The notes below the pieces were generated by a model. That model worked only from the letters and a program-made list of their open reading frames with translations. It was not told the DNA's origin and searched no databases. From the NCBI RefSeq assembly GCF_003955755.1, contig NZ_CP034465.1, forward strand, positions 2,412,001-2,476,000: DNA of 64,000 bases. The letters run 5' to 3'. The position numbers were made by a program, and so were the translations under genes. The DNA comes from Jeotgalibaca ciconiae (GTDB lineage: Bacteria > Bacillota > Bacilli > Lactobacillales > Aerococcaceae). Position 1 is the first letter of the stretch, and every line of letters begins with the position of its first letter. Positions 20,515-28,669 of this stretch are shown here, piece by piece.

Positions 20515-20529
20515 AAACGTCAGACGTTT
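20515..20529 (-). promoter_or_regulatory. Palindrome in the rpsT leader
   Basis: AAACGTCAGACGTTT, a perfect inverted repeat in the short rpsT leader. It may form a hairpin and could be the S20 autoregulatory site or a protein operator. Confidence 0.4.
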
Positions 20530-20545
20530 GTTACCAACACGAAAT

Positions 20546-20574
20546 ATTATACCTAAATTTCATTCCGATTGCAA
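20546..20574 (-). promoter_or_regulatory. Promoter of rpsT
   Basis: On the minus strand TTGCAA (20574-20569), 17 bp, TATAAT (20551-20546). Near-consensus. Confidence 0.8.
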
Positions 20575-20630
20575 TAAAAATTGGAATTGCCTCTGTTAAT
20601 TTTCATAAGTTCCCATTGGAATCCTGTTGT

Positions 20631-20659
20631 TTGGCGAAAAATCATTATGGTGGTAAACT
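20631..20659 (+). promoter_or_regulatory. Candidate promoter of uvrB
   Basis: TTGGCG, 17 bp, TAAACT with TGG in front (extended -10). I see no clear LexA box of the GAACnnnnGTTC type here. Confidence 0.5.
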
Positions 20660-20717
20660 AGTAGAGGACTAAATGTAATGAGAACTTAGATGCTATTTTT
20701 ATGTAAGGAGCACAGAA

Positions 20718-22706
20718 ATGAAAGATCAATTTAAACTACAATCAAATTATCAACCAAGTGGTGACCAACCTGAAGCAATTCGCGAATTGATAAAAGGATT
20801 AAAAGAAAATCGAAAAGCCCAAACTTTATTAGGTGCAACAGGAACTGGAAAAACCTTTACTGTTGCCAATGTTATTCAAGAAGTAAATAAACCGACATTG
20901 GTTTTAGCACACAACAAAACACTCGCAGGTCAATTGTATGGAGAACTAAAAGAATTTTTCCCCAATAATGCGGTGGAGTATTTTGTCAGTTACTATGATT
21001 ATTATCAACCAGAAGCTTATGTACCTTCTAGTGATTCCTATATAGAAAAGGAAGCAAGTGTGAATGACGAGATTGACAAACTGCGGCATTCTGCAACGAG
21101 TTCTTTGCTAGAGCGAAGGGATGTCATTGTAGTAGCTTCTGTATCTTGCATTTATGGTCTTGTAGATCCCCGGAACTACAAGGAACATGTTGTTTCTATT
21201 CGAAAGGGAATGGAGATTTCTCGAAATGAATTATTGCAACGGTTAGTTGATATGCAATTCGAACGAAATGACATTGATTTTCAACGGGGAAGATTTCGTG
21301 TTCGCGGAGATGTTGTCGAAATATTTCTAGCGTCTCGCGATAGCGAAGCAATTCGAGTAGAGTTTTTTGGAGATGAAATTGATCGTATCCGAGAAGTAGA
21401 TGTTCTGACAGGGGAAATAAAAAATGATGTGGATCATTTTCCTATTTTTCCAGCAACACATTTCGTTGCGAATGAAGAACAAACACTACACGCTATTGAT
21501 ACCATACGCGCAGAATTAAAAGAACAATTAGCGGTTTTACGAGCAGACAATAAACTACTTGAAGCACAACGATTAGAACAGCGTACCAATTATGATCTTG
21601 AAATGCTTTTAGAAATGGGCTACTGTAACGGAATCGAAAATTATTCTCGTCACATGGATGGACGAAAGCCCGGTCAAGCTCCCTATACGCTATTAGACTT
21701 CTTTCCTGATGATTATTTAATTGTTGTGGATGAGTCACATATGACAATGCCGCAAATACGTGGAATGTATAATGGGGACCGCGCTCGTAAACAGCAACTA
21801 ATTGATTATGGGTTCCGTTTGCCGTCAGCGCTAGATAATCGTCCGTTGCGTTTAGAAGAATTTGAAGACCATGTAAACCAAATTATCTATATATCGGCAA
21901 CGCCTGGACCATATGAGTATGAACAGAGTCCTTATATTGCTCAGCAAATTATCCGTCCAACCGGATTGTTAGATCCAGTTATTGAAGTTCGTCCAATCAA
22001 AGATCAAATTGATGATTTGATTAGTGAAATAAACATTCGGAGTGAGAAGAACGAAAGAGTGTTTATTACAACTTTAACGAAGAAGATGTCAGAAGATTTA
22101 TCTGATTATCTAAAAGAAGTCGGGATAAAAGTAAAATACCTGCATAGTGATATCAAGACGTTAGAAAGAACGGAAATTATCCGTGATCTTCGTCTGGGAG
22201 AATTTGATGTGTTGATCGGAATTAACTTACTGCGTGAAGGCTTAGATGTTCCAGAAGTTTCCTTGGTTGCAATTTTGGATGCAGATAAAGAAGGGTTTTT
22301 ACGTAGCGAACGAGCGTTGATTCAAACTATTGGCCGTTCAGCGAGGAATGAGAATGGGAAAGTGATTATGTACGCAGATCGTATCACTGATTCCATGCAA
22401 AAAGCAATTGATGAAACACAGAGAAGACGCAGGATTCAAGAGGAATATAATGAAAAACATGGAATCGTACCGAAAACAATTATAAAAGAAGTGCGTGATC
22501 TCATTCGGATTACACACATTCCAGAAGATATTCCGGCAGAATCTAATACAATGGAAATTTATAAACAAATGAATCGGGAACAACGTGCGGTTTTAATTGA
22601 CGAGTTAGAGCTAGAAATGCGTCAAGCGGCGAAAGAACTTAATTTCGAAAAAGCAGCAGAACTTCGAGATGTTGTATTGGAGTTACAAACTACTTATAAA
22701 AAGTAA
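20718..22706 (+). CDS. uvrB: Excinuclease ABC subunit B
   Basis: Damage-verifying helicase of nucleotide excision repair. Walker [11 protein letters not shown] (about residue 40), the [12 protein letters not shown] damage-probing hairpin (about 92-106), helicase motif [21 protein letters not shown], the [13 protein letters not shown] motif, and the C-terminal UVR domain binding UvrA/UvrC (about 622-660). 662 aa. ATG with AAGGAG upstream. Unlike many Bacilli, uvrA does not follow; rpsO does. Confidence 0.97.
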   Translation: MKDQFKLQSNYQPSGDQPEAIRELIKGLKENRKAQTLLGATGTGKTFTVANVIQEVNKPTLVLAHNKTLAGQLYGELKEFFPNNAVEYFVSYYDYYQPEAYVPSSDSYIEKEASVNDEIDKLRHSATSSLLERRDVIVVASVSCIYGLVDPRNYKEHVVSIRKGMEISRNELLQRLVDMQFERNDIDFQRGRFRVRGDVVEIFLASRDSEAIRVEFFGDEIDRIREVDVLTGEIKNDVDHFPIFPATHFVANEEQTLHAIDTIRAELKEQLAVLRADNKLLEAQRLEQRTNYDLEMLLEMGYCNGIENYSRHMDGRKPGQAPYTLLDFFPDDYLIVVDESHMTMPQIRGMYNGDRARKQQLIDYGFRLPSALDNRPLRLEEFEDHVNQIIYISATPGPYEYEQSPYIAQQIIRPTGLLDPVIEVRPIKDQIDDLISEINIRSEKNERVFITTLTKKMSEDLSDYLKEVGIKVKYLHSDIKTLERTEIIRDLRLGEFDVLIGINLLREGLDVPEVSLVAILDADKEGFLRSERALIQTIGRSARNENGKVIMYADRITDSMQKAIDETQRRRRIQEEYNEKHGIVPKTIIKEVRDLIRITHIPEDIPAESNTMEIYKQMNREQRAVLIDELELEMRQAAKELNFEKAAELRDVVLELQTTYKK

Positions 22707-22726
22707 TTTTTACTTGCAATCCAACA

Positions 22727-22749
22727 AAAAATAAGGTAATCTTATTTTT
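22727..22749 (+). terminator. Weak AT-rich hairpin after uvrB
   Basis: AAAAATAAG/CTTATTTTT, 9 bp, loop GTAAT, T-rich 3' arm. TTGCAA (22714-22719), 17 bp, TAATCT (22737-22742) in the same place may be the rpsO promoter. Confidence 0.5.
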
Positions 22750-22765
22750 GTGTTCTACACAATAC

Positions 22766-22817
22766 CTTATTCTTGGTTTCGCGAGTCACCAACGTGTTAC
22801 TCAGAATGAGGAATAAG
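22766..22817 (+). promoter_or_regulatory. rpsO leader, three-way-junction S15-binding candidate
   Basis: Closing stem CTTATTC (22766-22772) with GAATAAG (22811-22817). Inside are stem TTGGT/ACCAA (22773-22777 with 22788-22792) and stem CTCA/TGAG (22800-22803 with 22807-22810). The helices abut with almost no gaps, giving a three-way junction just before the Shine-Dalgarno. S15 autoregulatory leaders of Gram-positives are known to use such a junction; identity is inferred from shape. Confidence 0.7.
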
Positions 22818-22837
22818 AAAAAGAAGAGGTGAAAAGA

Positions 22838-23107
22838 ATGGCAATTTCAAAAGAAAAGAAAAATGAAATTATTTCAGAGTACGCTGTTCACGAAGGAGAT
22901 ACTGGTTCTCCAGAAGTGCAAATTGCTGTACTAACATATGAAATCAATCTACTTAATGAGCATGCACGTGTTCATAAAAAAGACCACCACTCATACCGTG
23001 GCTTAATGAAAAAAGTAGGTCATCGTCGTAATTTATTAGCATATTTGCGTAAAAAAGACGTTGCACGTTACCGTGATCTTATTCAAAGATTAGGTCTACG
23101 TCGTTAA
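22838..23107 (+). CDS. rpsO: 30S ribosomal protein S15
   Basis: Primary binder of the 16S central domain junction. 89 aa starting [12 protein letters not shown]; core [16 protein letters not shown] and [21 protein letters not shown]. The ATG at 22838 has AGAGGTG about 6-7 nt upstream. Preceded by a structured leader and followed by its own terminator; pnp is the next gene, as in Bacillus. Confidence 0.97.
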   Translation: MAISKEKKNEIISEYAVHEGDTGSPEVQIAVLTYEINLLNEHARVHKKDHHSYRGLMKKVGHRRNLLAYLRKKDVARYRDLIQRLGLRR

Positions 23108-23130
23108 TCTATCTAAATAATAGATCATTG

Positions 23131-23165
23131 AACGGATTCTTCTCGGAGAATCCGTTTTATTTTTA
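23131..23165 (+). terminator. Intrinsic terminator of rpsO
   Basis: AACGGATTCT/AGAATCCGTT (23131-23140 with 23147-23156), loop TCTCGG, T-rich tail. Confidence 0.9.
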
Positions 23166-23208
23166 GAAGTTTTTTACTAATTATGTGCAAAAGACGAGAT
23201 GTTTCGTT

Positions 23209-23214
23209 TATAAT
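23209..23214 (+). promoter_or_regulatory. -10 box of the pnp promoter
   Basis: TATAAT at 23209-23214. The -35 is weak (TGCAAA at 23186-23191). Confidence 0.5.
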
Positions 23215-23221
23215 GATAGAT

Positions 23222-23310
23222 AGCTCCCTGAGCATGGCACTACTATACAAATGTGAGCTTTTTTAGAAATAAAGGTATTATAAAAAATCTGACCTTTGTT
23301 TAGTAGTCAG
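23222..23310 (+). promoter_or_regulatory. pnp leader with competing hairpins
   Basis: GCTC-CCT-GAGC (23223-23233) competes with AGCTC (23222-23226)/GAGCT (23255-23259); the latter is followed by TTTTTT and is terminator-like. Further on, AAAGGT/ACCTTT (23271-23276 with 23292-23297) competes with CTGAC/GTCAG (23289-23293 with 23306-23310). This is consistent with attenuation or nuclease autoregulation; inferred from pairing only. Confidence 0.45.
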
Positions 23311-23344
23311 CAAAAGGGAAGTAAGTTAAAAGGAGAATGAAGGA

Positions 23345-25453
23345 ATGACAGAAAAGAAAGTTTTCCAAATGGAATGGGCAGGGCGTCTTCTGCAAGTTGA
23401 AATTGGACAAGTTGCCAAACAAGCAAATGGTGCAGTTTTAATAAGATACGGCGATACAGTTGTACTAACTGCAGCAGTAGGAAGTAAGGAAGCAAAAGAT
23501 ACAAACTTCTTTCCACTTACTGTGAATTATGAAGAAAAAATGTATGCAGTAGGGAAAATCCCAGGTGGGTTTATTAAACGTGAAGGTAGACCAAGCGAAC
23601 ATGCGACATTGACAGCACGTCTAATCGATCGTCCTATTCGTCCTATGTTCCCGGAAGGTTTCAGAAATGAAGTCCAAGTAACAAACGTTGTGATGTCTGT
23701 GGATCAAGAGTGTACACCGGAAATGGCTGCAATGCTTGGTTCTTCATTATCGTTAGGAATTTCAGATATTCCATTTTCAGGACCAATTGCGGGAGTGAAC
23801 GTAGGTCGTGTGAACGGTGAATTAATTCTTAATCCGACTCCAGAACAAACGGAAGAGTCTGATATCGAATTAACCGTTGCAGGTACGAAAGAGGCCATTA
23901 ACATGGTTGAAAGTAGTGCGAAAGTAGTATCAGAAGCAGATATGTTGGAAGCATTATTATTTGGACATGATGCAGTGAAACAAATGTGCGAATTCCAAGA
24001 AAAAATCATTGCTGAAATTGGCAAAGAAAAAATGGATGTTACTTTATTAGCAACGGATGCAGATTTGCATGCTGAAGCAAAAGAAAACTTTAGTGAAAAA
24101 ATGAAAGATGCAATTCTAACAAAAGATAAGCAAGAACGTAATGATAAGATTGAAGCTGTGAAAGAAGAAATCATGGATTATTTCACAGAACAATATATGG
24201 AATCTGAAAACTTTGTATCGATTATTAAAGATGTACAACAAATTATTGAAGATATTGAAAAAGAAGAAGTTCGACGTTTAATTACAGTTGATAAAATCCG
24301 TCCTGATTTCCGTAAGTTAGACGAAATTCGTTCCCTCGATTCTGAAGTAGGCTTATTGCCGCGTGTTCATGGATCGGGTATGTTTACTAGAGGACAAACA
24401 CAAGCTGCTACAGCTTGTACCTTAGCTCCCCTTGGCGAGCATCAAATATTGGACGGTTTAGGTGTTGAAGAGAGCAAACGATTTATTCACCACTATAACT
24501 TCCCACAATTTTCAGTAGGTAGCACAGGTCGTGCCGGATCTCCAGGACGCCGTGAAATCGGACATGGGGCTCTTGGCGAACGTGCATTAAAACAAATCAT
24601 TCCTGATGTAGATGCTTTCCCATATACAATCCGTTTAGTATCTGAAGTTTTAGAATCAAATGGTTCTTCTTCACAAGCAAGTATTTGTGCTGGAACGCTG
24701 GCATTAATGGATGCTGGTGTGCCGATTAAAGCTCCAGTTGCAGGAATCGCAATGGGACTTGTGAAGGACGGCGAAGATTACACAATCTTGACGGATATTC
24801 AAGGAATGGAAGACCACTTAGGTGATATGGACTTTAAAGTTGCTGGTACGAGAGATGGTCTTACAGCTTTACAAATGGACATTAAAATTCAAGGGATTAC
24901 TAAAGAGATTTTAGAAGAAGCACTTGTGCAAGCTCAAAAAGCACGCGTAGAAATACTAAACCATTTAGAGTCTGTTTTGCCAGAACCACGCGCAGAACTT
25001 TCTCAATATGCGCCTAAGATTGAAATGATGCAAATTAATCCAGATAAGATCAAAGTGGTTATCGGTAAAGGCGGCGACACAATCAATGGAATTATTGATG
25101 AAACCGGCGTTAAGATTGATATCGATCAAGATGGAAATGTGAGCATTGCTTCTGCAGATGCTGCAATGATTCAACGTGCAAAAGATATTATTAAAGAATT
25201 AACACACGAAGTTAAAGCAGGAGAAATTTATGAAGGTACGGTGAAACGTATTGAAAAATTCGGTGCTTTCGTTGAAATCACTAAAGGAAAAGATGGTTTA
25301 GTCCATATTTCTGAACTGGCAAATGAACGAGTTCGTGCTGTTGAAGATGTAGTTTCTATCGGAGATAAAATTGAAGTAAAAGTTCTTGAAATTGATAGAC
25401 AAGGTAGAATCAACTTATCTCGTAAAGCATTGCTAAAGAAAGATAGCGAATAA
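23345..25453 (+). CDS. pnp: Polynucleotide phosphorylase
   Basis: Phosphate-dependent 3'-5' exoribonuclease, trimeric. Two RNase PH domains (about 5-230 and 310-540; catalytic region near [17 protein letters not shown] and the Asp-rich [19 protein letters not shown]), a helical linker, a KH domain (about 555-610, [12 protein letters not shown]) and an S1 domain (about 620-690, [15 protein letters not shown]). 702 aa, intact. ATG with AAGGAGAATGAAGG upstream. Confidence 0.97.
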   Translation: MTEKKVFQMEWAGRLLQVEIGQVAKQANGAVLIRYGDTVVLTAAVGSKEAKDTNFFPLTVNYEEKMYAVGKIPGGFIKREGRPSEHATLTARLIDRPIRPMFPEGFRNEVQVTNVVMSVDQECTPEMAAMLGSSLSLGISDIPFSGPIAGVNVGRVNGELILNPTPEQTEESDIELTVAGTKEAINMVESSAKVVSEADMLEALLFGHDAVKQMCEFQEKIIAEIGKEKMDVTLLATDADLHAEAKENFSEKMKDAILTKDKQERNDKIEAVKEEIMDYFTEQYMESENFVSIIKDVQQIIEDIEKEEVRRLITVDKIRPDFRKLDEIRSLDSEVGLLPRVHGSGMFTRGQTQAATACTLAPLGEHQILDGLGVEESKRFIHHYNFPQFSVGSTGRAGSPGRREIGHGALGERALKQIIPDVDAFPYTIRLVSEVLESNGSSSQASICAGTLALMDAGVPIKAPVAGIAMGLVKDGEDYTILTDIQGMEDHLGDMDFKVAGTRDGLTALQMDIKIQGITKEILEEALVQAQKARVEILNHLESVLPEPRAELSQYAPKIEMMQINPDKIKVVIGKGGDTINGIIDETGVKIDIDQDGNVSIASADAAMIQRAKDIIKELTHEVKAGEIYEGTVKRIEKFGAFVEITKGKDGLVHISELANERVRAVEDVVSIGDKIEVKVLEIDRQGRINLSRKALLKKDSE

Positions 25454-25468
25454 AATAAGGATTTATGG

Positions 25469-25497
25469 CTGGAAATCTTACTGATTTCCAGTTTTTT
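25469..25497 (+). terminator. Intrinsic terminator of pnp
   Basis: CTGGAAATC/GATTTCCAG (25469-25477 with 25483-25491), loop TTACT, six T. A repeat element begins 3 nt later. Confidence 0.92.
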
Positions 25498-25500
25498 GTA

Positions 25501-25654
25501 GACTAGGGGATTATAAGTTCAGCCATCAATGTCTAGCTCCCAAGTCCTGACCTAGTGAAAAAAAGATAAATTTGCCCCATTGCGCGCTTCGCTGCTCATT
25601 CAGGGTCAAATTTCCTATTTTTTCATAGGTCAAGGCGGACTTGTCCGCTTTTCT
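25501..25654 (+). repeat. Terminator-adjacent repeat, copy 3 (short form)
   Basis: 154 bp, nearly identical to copy 2, with the same 50-bp internal absence. Starts 3 nt after the pnp terminator T-run. Ends with the GCGGAC/GTCCGC hairpin and TTTTCT. Confidence 0.9.
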
Positions 25655-26011
25655 TATGTCGAGCTAGCAAGTTCTCACCCAATGATAAAGAACAAGTTGC
25701 TGTTTATTATCTACGTATTTTTCAAGTTAGGGAGGACGATGGAATAAAAAAAAAGAATATTCTTGGCTTTGTTTTTAAAAGTGCAAGCTTGGACCAGTAA
25801 AAAAGCCTTGAACCTCCCAGATTTATTATAAGTTCTGCCATCTATGTCCAGAACTCAAATCTTGGTCTAGCGGAGTTGCTTTGGGCATCCTGTGTTTTAT
25901 TAGAAATAGGGATCAACGTACTTGGAAGTATGATGAAGACTAAGAGAGAATCAGGAGTTCCAATTTTAAATAGAAAGAAAGTAATATAATTAACATTTGT
26001 GAGGTGTCATT
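25655..26011. other. Gene-free stretch with diverged repeat relics
   Basis: No supported gene. 25692-25715 repeats the sequence seen near 15131. 25783-25815 (gcaagcttggaccagtaa...) resembles the middle of the element (aagtcctgacctagtg...) and matches 50852-50883. 25825-25875 (ttataagttctgccatct...) is a diverged copy of the element 5' half. A TATAAT at 25985-25990 may be the promoter of the next gene. Confidence 0.6.
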
Positions 26012-26680
26012 ATGATTGATGTAAAGAGTATTTTCGATTTTAAGAAAATGAATGTTGAGAAATTGAAGTCATTTGGTTTTGTAGACTGTGTCAAATATTA
26101 TGAGATCAAAAAAACAATTTTGGATAATCAGTTCTACATATCTTTAAAGGTCACCAAAACGGATCAAGTAGATTATTCTGTTATAGATTCCTCTATAAAT
26201 GAAGAATATGCATTAGTAAAAACTGCAAACGCTCAAGGTTCATTCGTCGGAGAAATCCAGACAAAGTGTGAAGACTTTTTACGAGAGGTTTCTGATAAAT
26301 GTTTTGATTACGATGTTTTCCAATCAGAACAAACAAAACGAGTTGTTCAATTTATCAAAAACAAGTATAACGTTGACGAGGAATATCTATGGGAAAAATA
26401 CCCGAATTATGCAGTGTTTAGAAATCACGACAATAGCAAGTGGTTTGCAATCATCATGACTATAGATGGAAAAAAACTGAAATCATCTCTTGATAAAGAA
26501 GTTGAAATCATTGACTTGAAAGGAACTGCTGAAAATGTTGCGTCATTGGTTGATGACTGTAACTACTATGGAGGTTATCATATGAACAAGAAATATTGGT
26601 ACACCACAGTATTAGATGATTCAATCTGTGATAGTGAGCTGTTTGATAGAATTGTGGATAGCTTTCATTTGATCCAATAA
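26012..26680 (+). CDS. YjbR/MmcQ-family (DUF419) protein with extra N-terminal domain
   Basis: 222 aa. The C-terminal part (about 107-222) has the YjbR pattern: PNYAVFRNHDNSKWFAIIM ... GGYHMNKKYWYTTVLDD ... LFDRIVDSFHLI, a cyclophilin/DNA-binding-like CyaY-type fold. Function is unknown; some members are proposed to bind DNA. The N-terminal ~105 residues (start IDVKSIFDFKKMNVEKLKSF) I do not recognise. ATG with TGAGGTG upstream and its own terminator, so monocistronic. It lies between repeat copies 3 and 4, so it may be an accessory gene. Confidence 0.75.
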   Translation: MIDVKSIFDFKKMNVEKLKSFGFVDCVKYYEIKKTILDNQFYISLKVTKTDQVDYSVIDSSINEEYALVKTANAQGSFVGEIQTKCEDFLREVSDKCFDYDVFQSEQTKRVVQFIKNKYNVDEEYLWEKYPNYAVFRNHDNSKWFAIIMTIDGKKLKSSLDKEVEIIDLKGTAENVASLVDDCNYYGGYHMNKKYWYTTVLDDSICDSELFDRIVDSFHLIQ

Positions 26681-26739
26681 TTAAATTTAACTAGCTAAAA
26701 ATTACGTACAAGGATTCTTTTCGAAACTCTTGACCTGTA

Positions 26740-26768
26740 GATACTTCAAAAGTGAGGTGTCTTTTTTT
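26740..26768 (+). terminator. Intrinsic terminator of the YjbR-like gene
   Basis: GATACTTC/GAGGTGTC (two G-U) at 26740-26747 with 26754-26761, then seven T. Confidence 0.82.
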
Positions 26769-26860
26769 GGTGTGCAGCTGAAGTAAAGACGAATAAACAA
26801 TCACTAATTATGAAAAAAACAGGGCTTTTGCATGGAAATGATAAAAAAATAGAAAATAGA

Positions 26861-26889
26861 TTAAAAAAAACTCATTTATATGCTAAAAT
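26861..26889 (+). promoter_or_regulatory. Candidate promoter of asd
   Basis: TTAAAA, 17 bp, TGC-TAAAAT (extended -10). Confidence 0.5.
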
Positions 26890-26953
26890 GGTAAAAACCT
26901 CTTTAAGGTACTAAATAACTTTAAAGTATAAGAAGATGGAGTGAATGGGAAAT

Positions 26954-27991
26954 ATGAAAGAATATACAATTGCAGTTGTTGGAGCCACAGGAGCTGTAGG
27001 TCAAAAAATGATTCAATTATTAGAAAAATCAGAAATACCATTGAAAGAATTAAAGCTATTGGCTTCAGCGCGTTCTGCTGGAAAGACAGCTACTTTTAAA
27101 GGGAAAGAATATAAAATTGAAGAAACAACAAATGAATCTTTTAAAAATGTTGATATTGCTTTGTTTAGCGCAGGCGGATCGATTACGAAAGCATTTGAAA
27201 AAGCTGCTCGCGAAAGCGGAGCTGTCGTAATTGATAATACAAGTGCATTCCGTATGGATGAAAACACACCATTAGTAGTGCCGGAAGTAAATGCAGAAGC
27301 CTTGCATAACCATAATCAACTAATCGCAAATCCAAACTGTTCCACTACACAAATGGTAGTGGCATTAAAACCAATCAAAGAAGCATTCGGACTAAGCCGG
27401 GTAATTGTATCTACTTATCAAGCTGTAAGCGGCGCAGGAGTAGAAGCCCTTGAAGAATTAGATACACAAACAGCAAGCGTGTTAAAAGGCGAAGAAGTAG
27501 AAGCTAGTATTTTACCTTCTGCAGGTGACAAGAAACATTATCAAATGGCCTTTAACGTTATTCCTCAAATTGACTTGTTTTCTGACGAAGGCTACACTTT
27601 TGAAGAATGGAAAATGATTAATGAAACGAAAAAAATAATGGGTATGCCTAATTTGAAAGTTTCTGCTACCTGCGTTCGGGTACCAGTAAAGTATGGACAT
27701 TCTGAATCTGTTTATATTGAAATCGATAAAGATGACGTATCAGTAGCTGATCTTCGCGCGGTGTTGGCTGACGCTCCTGGGATTATTGTACAAGATGATC
27801 CTTCAACGCAGCTCTATCCATTAGCGACAGAATCAGAAGATAAAAAAGATACGTTTGTGGGACGCATTCGTAAAGACCCGGATGATAAAAAAGGCTTCCA
27901 CTTATGGATTGTTTCCGATAATTTAATTAAAGGAGCAGCTTGGAATTCAATTCAAATTGCGGAAACAATGATCGATATGAATTTGATTTAA
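26954..27991 (+). CDS. asd: Aspartate-semialdehyde dehydrogenase
   Basis: Reduces aspartyl phosphate to aspartate semialdehyde, the branch point to lysine/diaminopimelate, threonine and methionine. NADP loop VVGATGAVGQKM at the start, catalytic Cys in ANPNCSTTQM (about residue 127), and VPVKYGHSESVYIE near the active-site His. 345 aa. The ATG at 26954 is preferred: GGAGTG sits about 10 nt upstream, while ATG 26945 is only 1 nt from it. In Bacillus asd lies between pnp and rnjB with dapG-dapA; the dap genes are absent here. Confidence 0.95.
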   Translation: MKEYTIAVVGATGAVGQKMIQLLEKSEIPLKELKLLASARSAGKTATFKGKEYKIEETTNESFKNVDIALFSAGGSITKAFEKAARESGAVVIDNTSAFRMDENTPLVVPEVNAEALHNHNQLIANPNCSTTQMVVALKPIKEAFGLSRVIVSTYQAVSGAGVEALEELDTQTASVLKGEEVEASILPSAGDKKHYQMAFNVIPQIDLFSDEGYTFEEWKMINETKKIMGMPNLKVSATCVRVPVKYGHSESVYIEIDKDDVSVADLRAVLADAPGIIVQDDPSTQLYPLATESEDKKDTFVGRIRKDPDDKKGFHLWIVSDNLIKGAAWNSIQIAETMIDMNLI

Positions 27992-28009
27992 CACTGACAA
28001 GAAGAAGGT

Positions 28010-28066
28010 GCTCTCCACTCAATGAATGGATTTGTAAAATCTATTGATTGAAGGAGAGCTTTTTTT
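28010..28066 (+). terminator. Intrinsic terminator of asd
   Basis: Outer stem GCTCTCC/GGAGAGC (28010-28016 with 28053-28059), inner imperfect stem, then seven T. A repeat copy begins 3 nt later. Confidence 0.9.
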
Positions 28067-28069
28067 ATA

Positions 28070-28273
28070 GACTAGGGGATTATAAGTTCAGCCATCAATG
28101 TCTAGCTCCCAAGTCCTGACCTAGTGAAAAAAAGATAAATTTGCCCCATTGCGCGCTTCGCTGCTCGCTAACGCATATCATTCGACTAACCCGCTGAAAC
28201 GTGAAGTCTCCTGACAATTCAGGGTCAAATTTCCTATTTTTTCATAGGCCAAGGCGGACTTGTCCGCTTTTCT
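28070..28273 (+). repeat. Terminator-adjacent repeat, copy 4 (long form)
   Basis: 204 bp, including the 50-bp internal segment. A few single-base differences from copy 1 (for example gaaacgtg for gaagcgtg). Begins 3 nt after the asd terminator T-run; ends with GCGGAC/GTCCGC and TTTTCT. Confidence 0.9.
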
Positions 28274-28348
28274 TATAAAAAAATCCCTATAAATCTCTTG
28301 AAACCGCGTGGCTTGTCCTGCTTTTTTGTAATAAATAATTGCTAATGA

Positions 28349-28377
28349 TTACAAAACCAGCCTAGATAAGGTATAAT
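28349..28377 (+). promoter_or_regulatory. Candidate promoter of rnjB
   Basis: TTACAA, 17 bp, TATAAT (28372-28377). Confidence 0.55.
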
Positions 28378-28509
28378 ATTTTTAGGAGAACTTCGGTTAC
28401 GTGTATCGTTTTTGATATACAAAGAATAAAAAAGTTTTTATCATCTTTTATAATGCAGAAAAAATAAAAAGAAATAGCTGCCTTTTGAATGCTAATGCAA
28501 GCTGAAGTT

Positions 28510-28537
28510 ATTCTTTTGATTCTTAAAAGAATTTTTT
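28510..28537 (+). terminator. Terminator-like hairpin inside the rnjB leader
   Basis: ATTCTTTT (28510-28517) pairs with AAAAGAAT (28525-28532), followed by T. AT-rich, so weak; about 130 nt before the start codon. Possible attenuator. Confidence 0.45.
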
Positions 28538-28669
28538 CGGATCGCAATTGGTTATTTTTTAGGTCTTTCTGAAAAAGAGAGGGATAGTGGTTTTTTAAAG
28601 GAGCAATAGCTCAATTTTCCTTAACTCCTAACAAAATATGTAGAATGATTAATTAGAAGAGGTGTAATA

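Larger units (their letters stand above)
28274..28669 (+). other. Long rnjB upstream region and leader
   Basis: No supported gene. 28303-28327 (gcgtggcttgtcctgctttttt) may be a decayed copy of the repeat's terminal hairpin. From 28378 on it is a leader of about 290 nt to rnjB. It holds hairpins GTGTATC/GATATAC (about 28401-28420), ATTCTTTT/AAAAGAAT with T-run (28510-28537) and GAGC/GCTC (28601-28612). Confidence 0.55.

Noticed and set aside
20225-20599. Plus-strand frame of 124 aa opposite rpsT
   Set aside because: Antisense to the well-supported S20 gene and covers its promoter; low-complexity composition.
26881-26953. Lysine riboswitch before asd
   Set aside because: Leader between the likely promoter and start is only about 55 nt, far too short for the lysine class.
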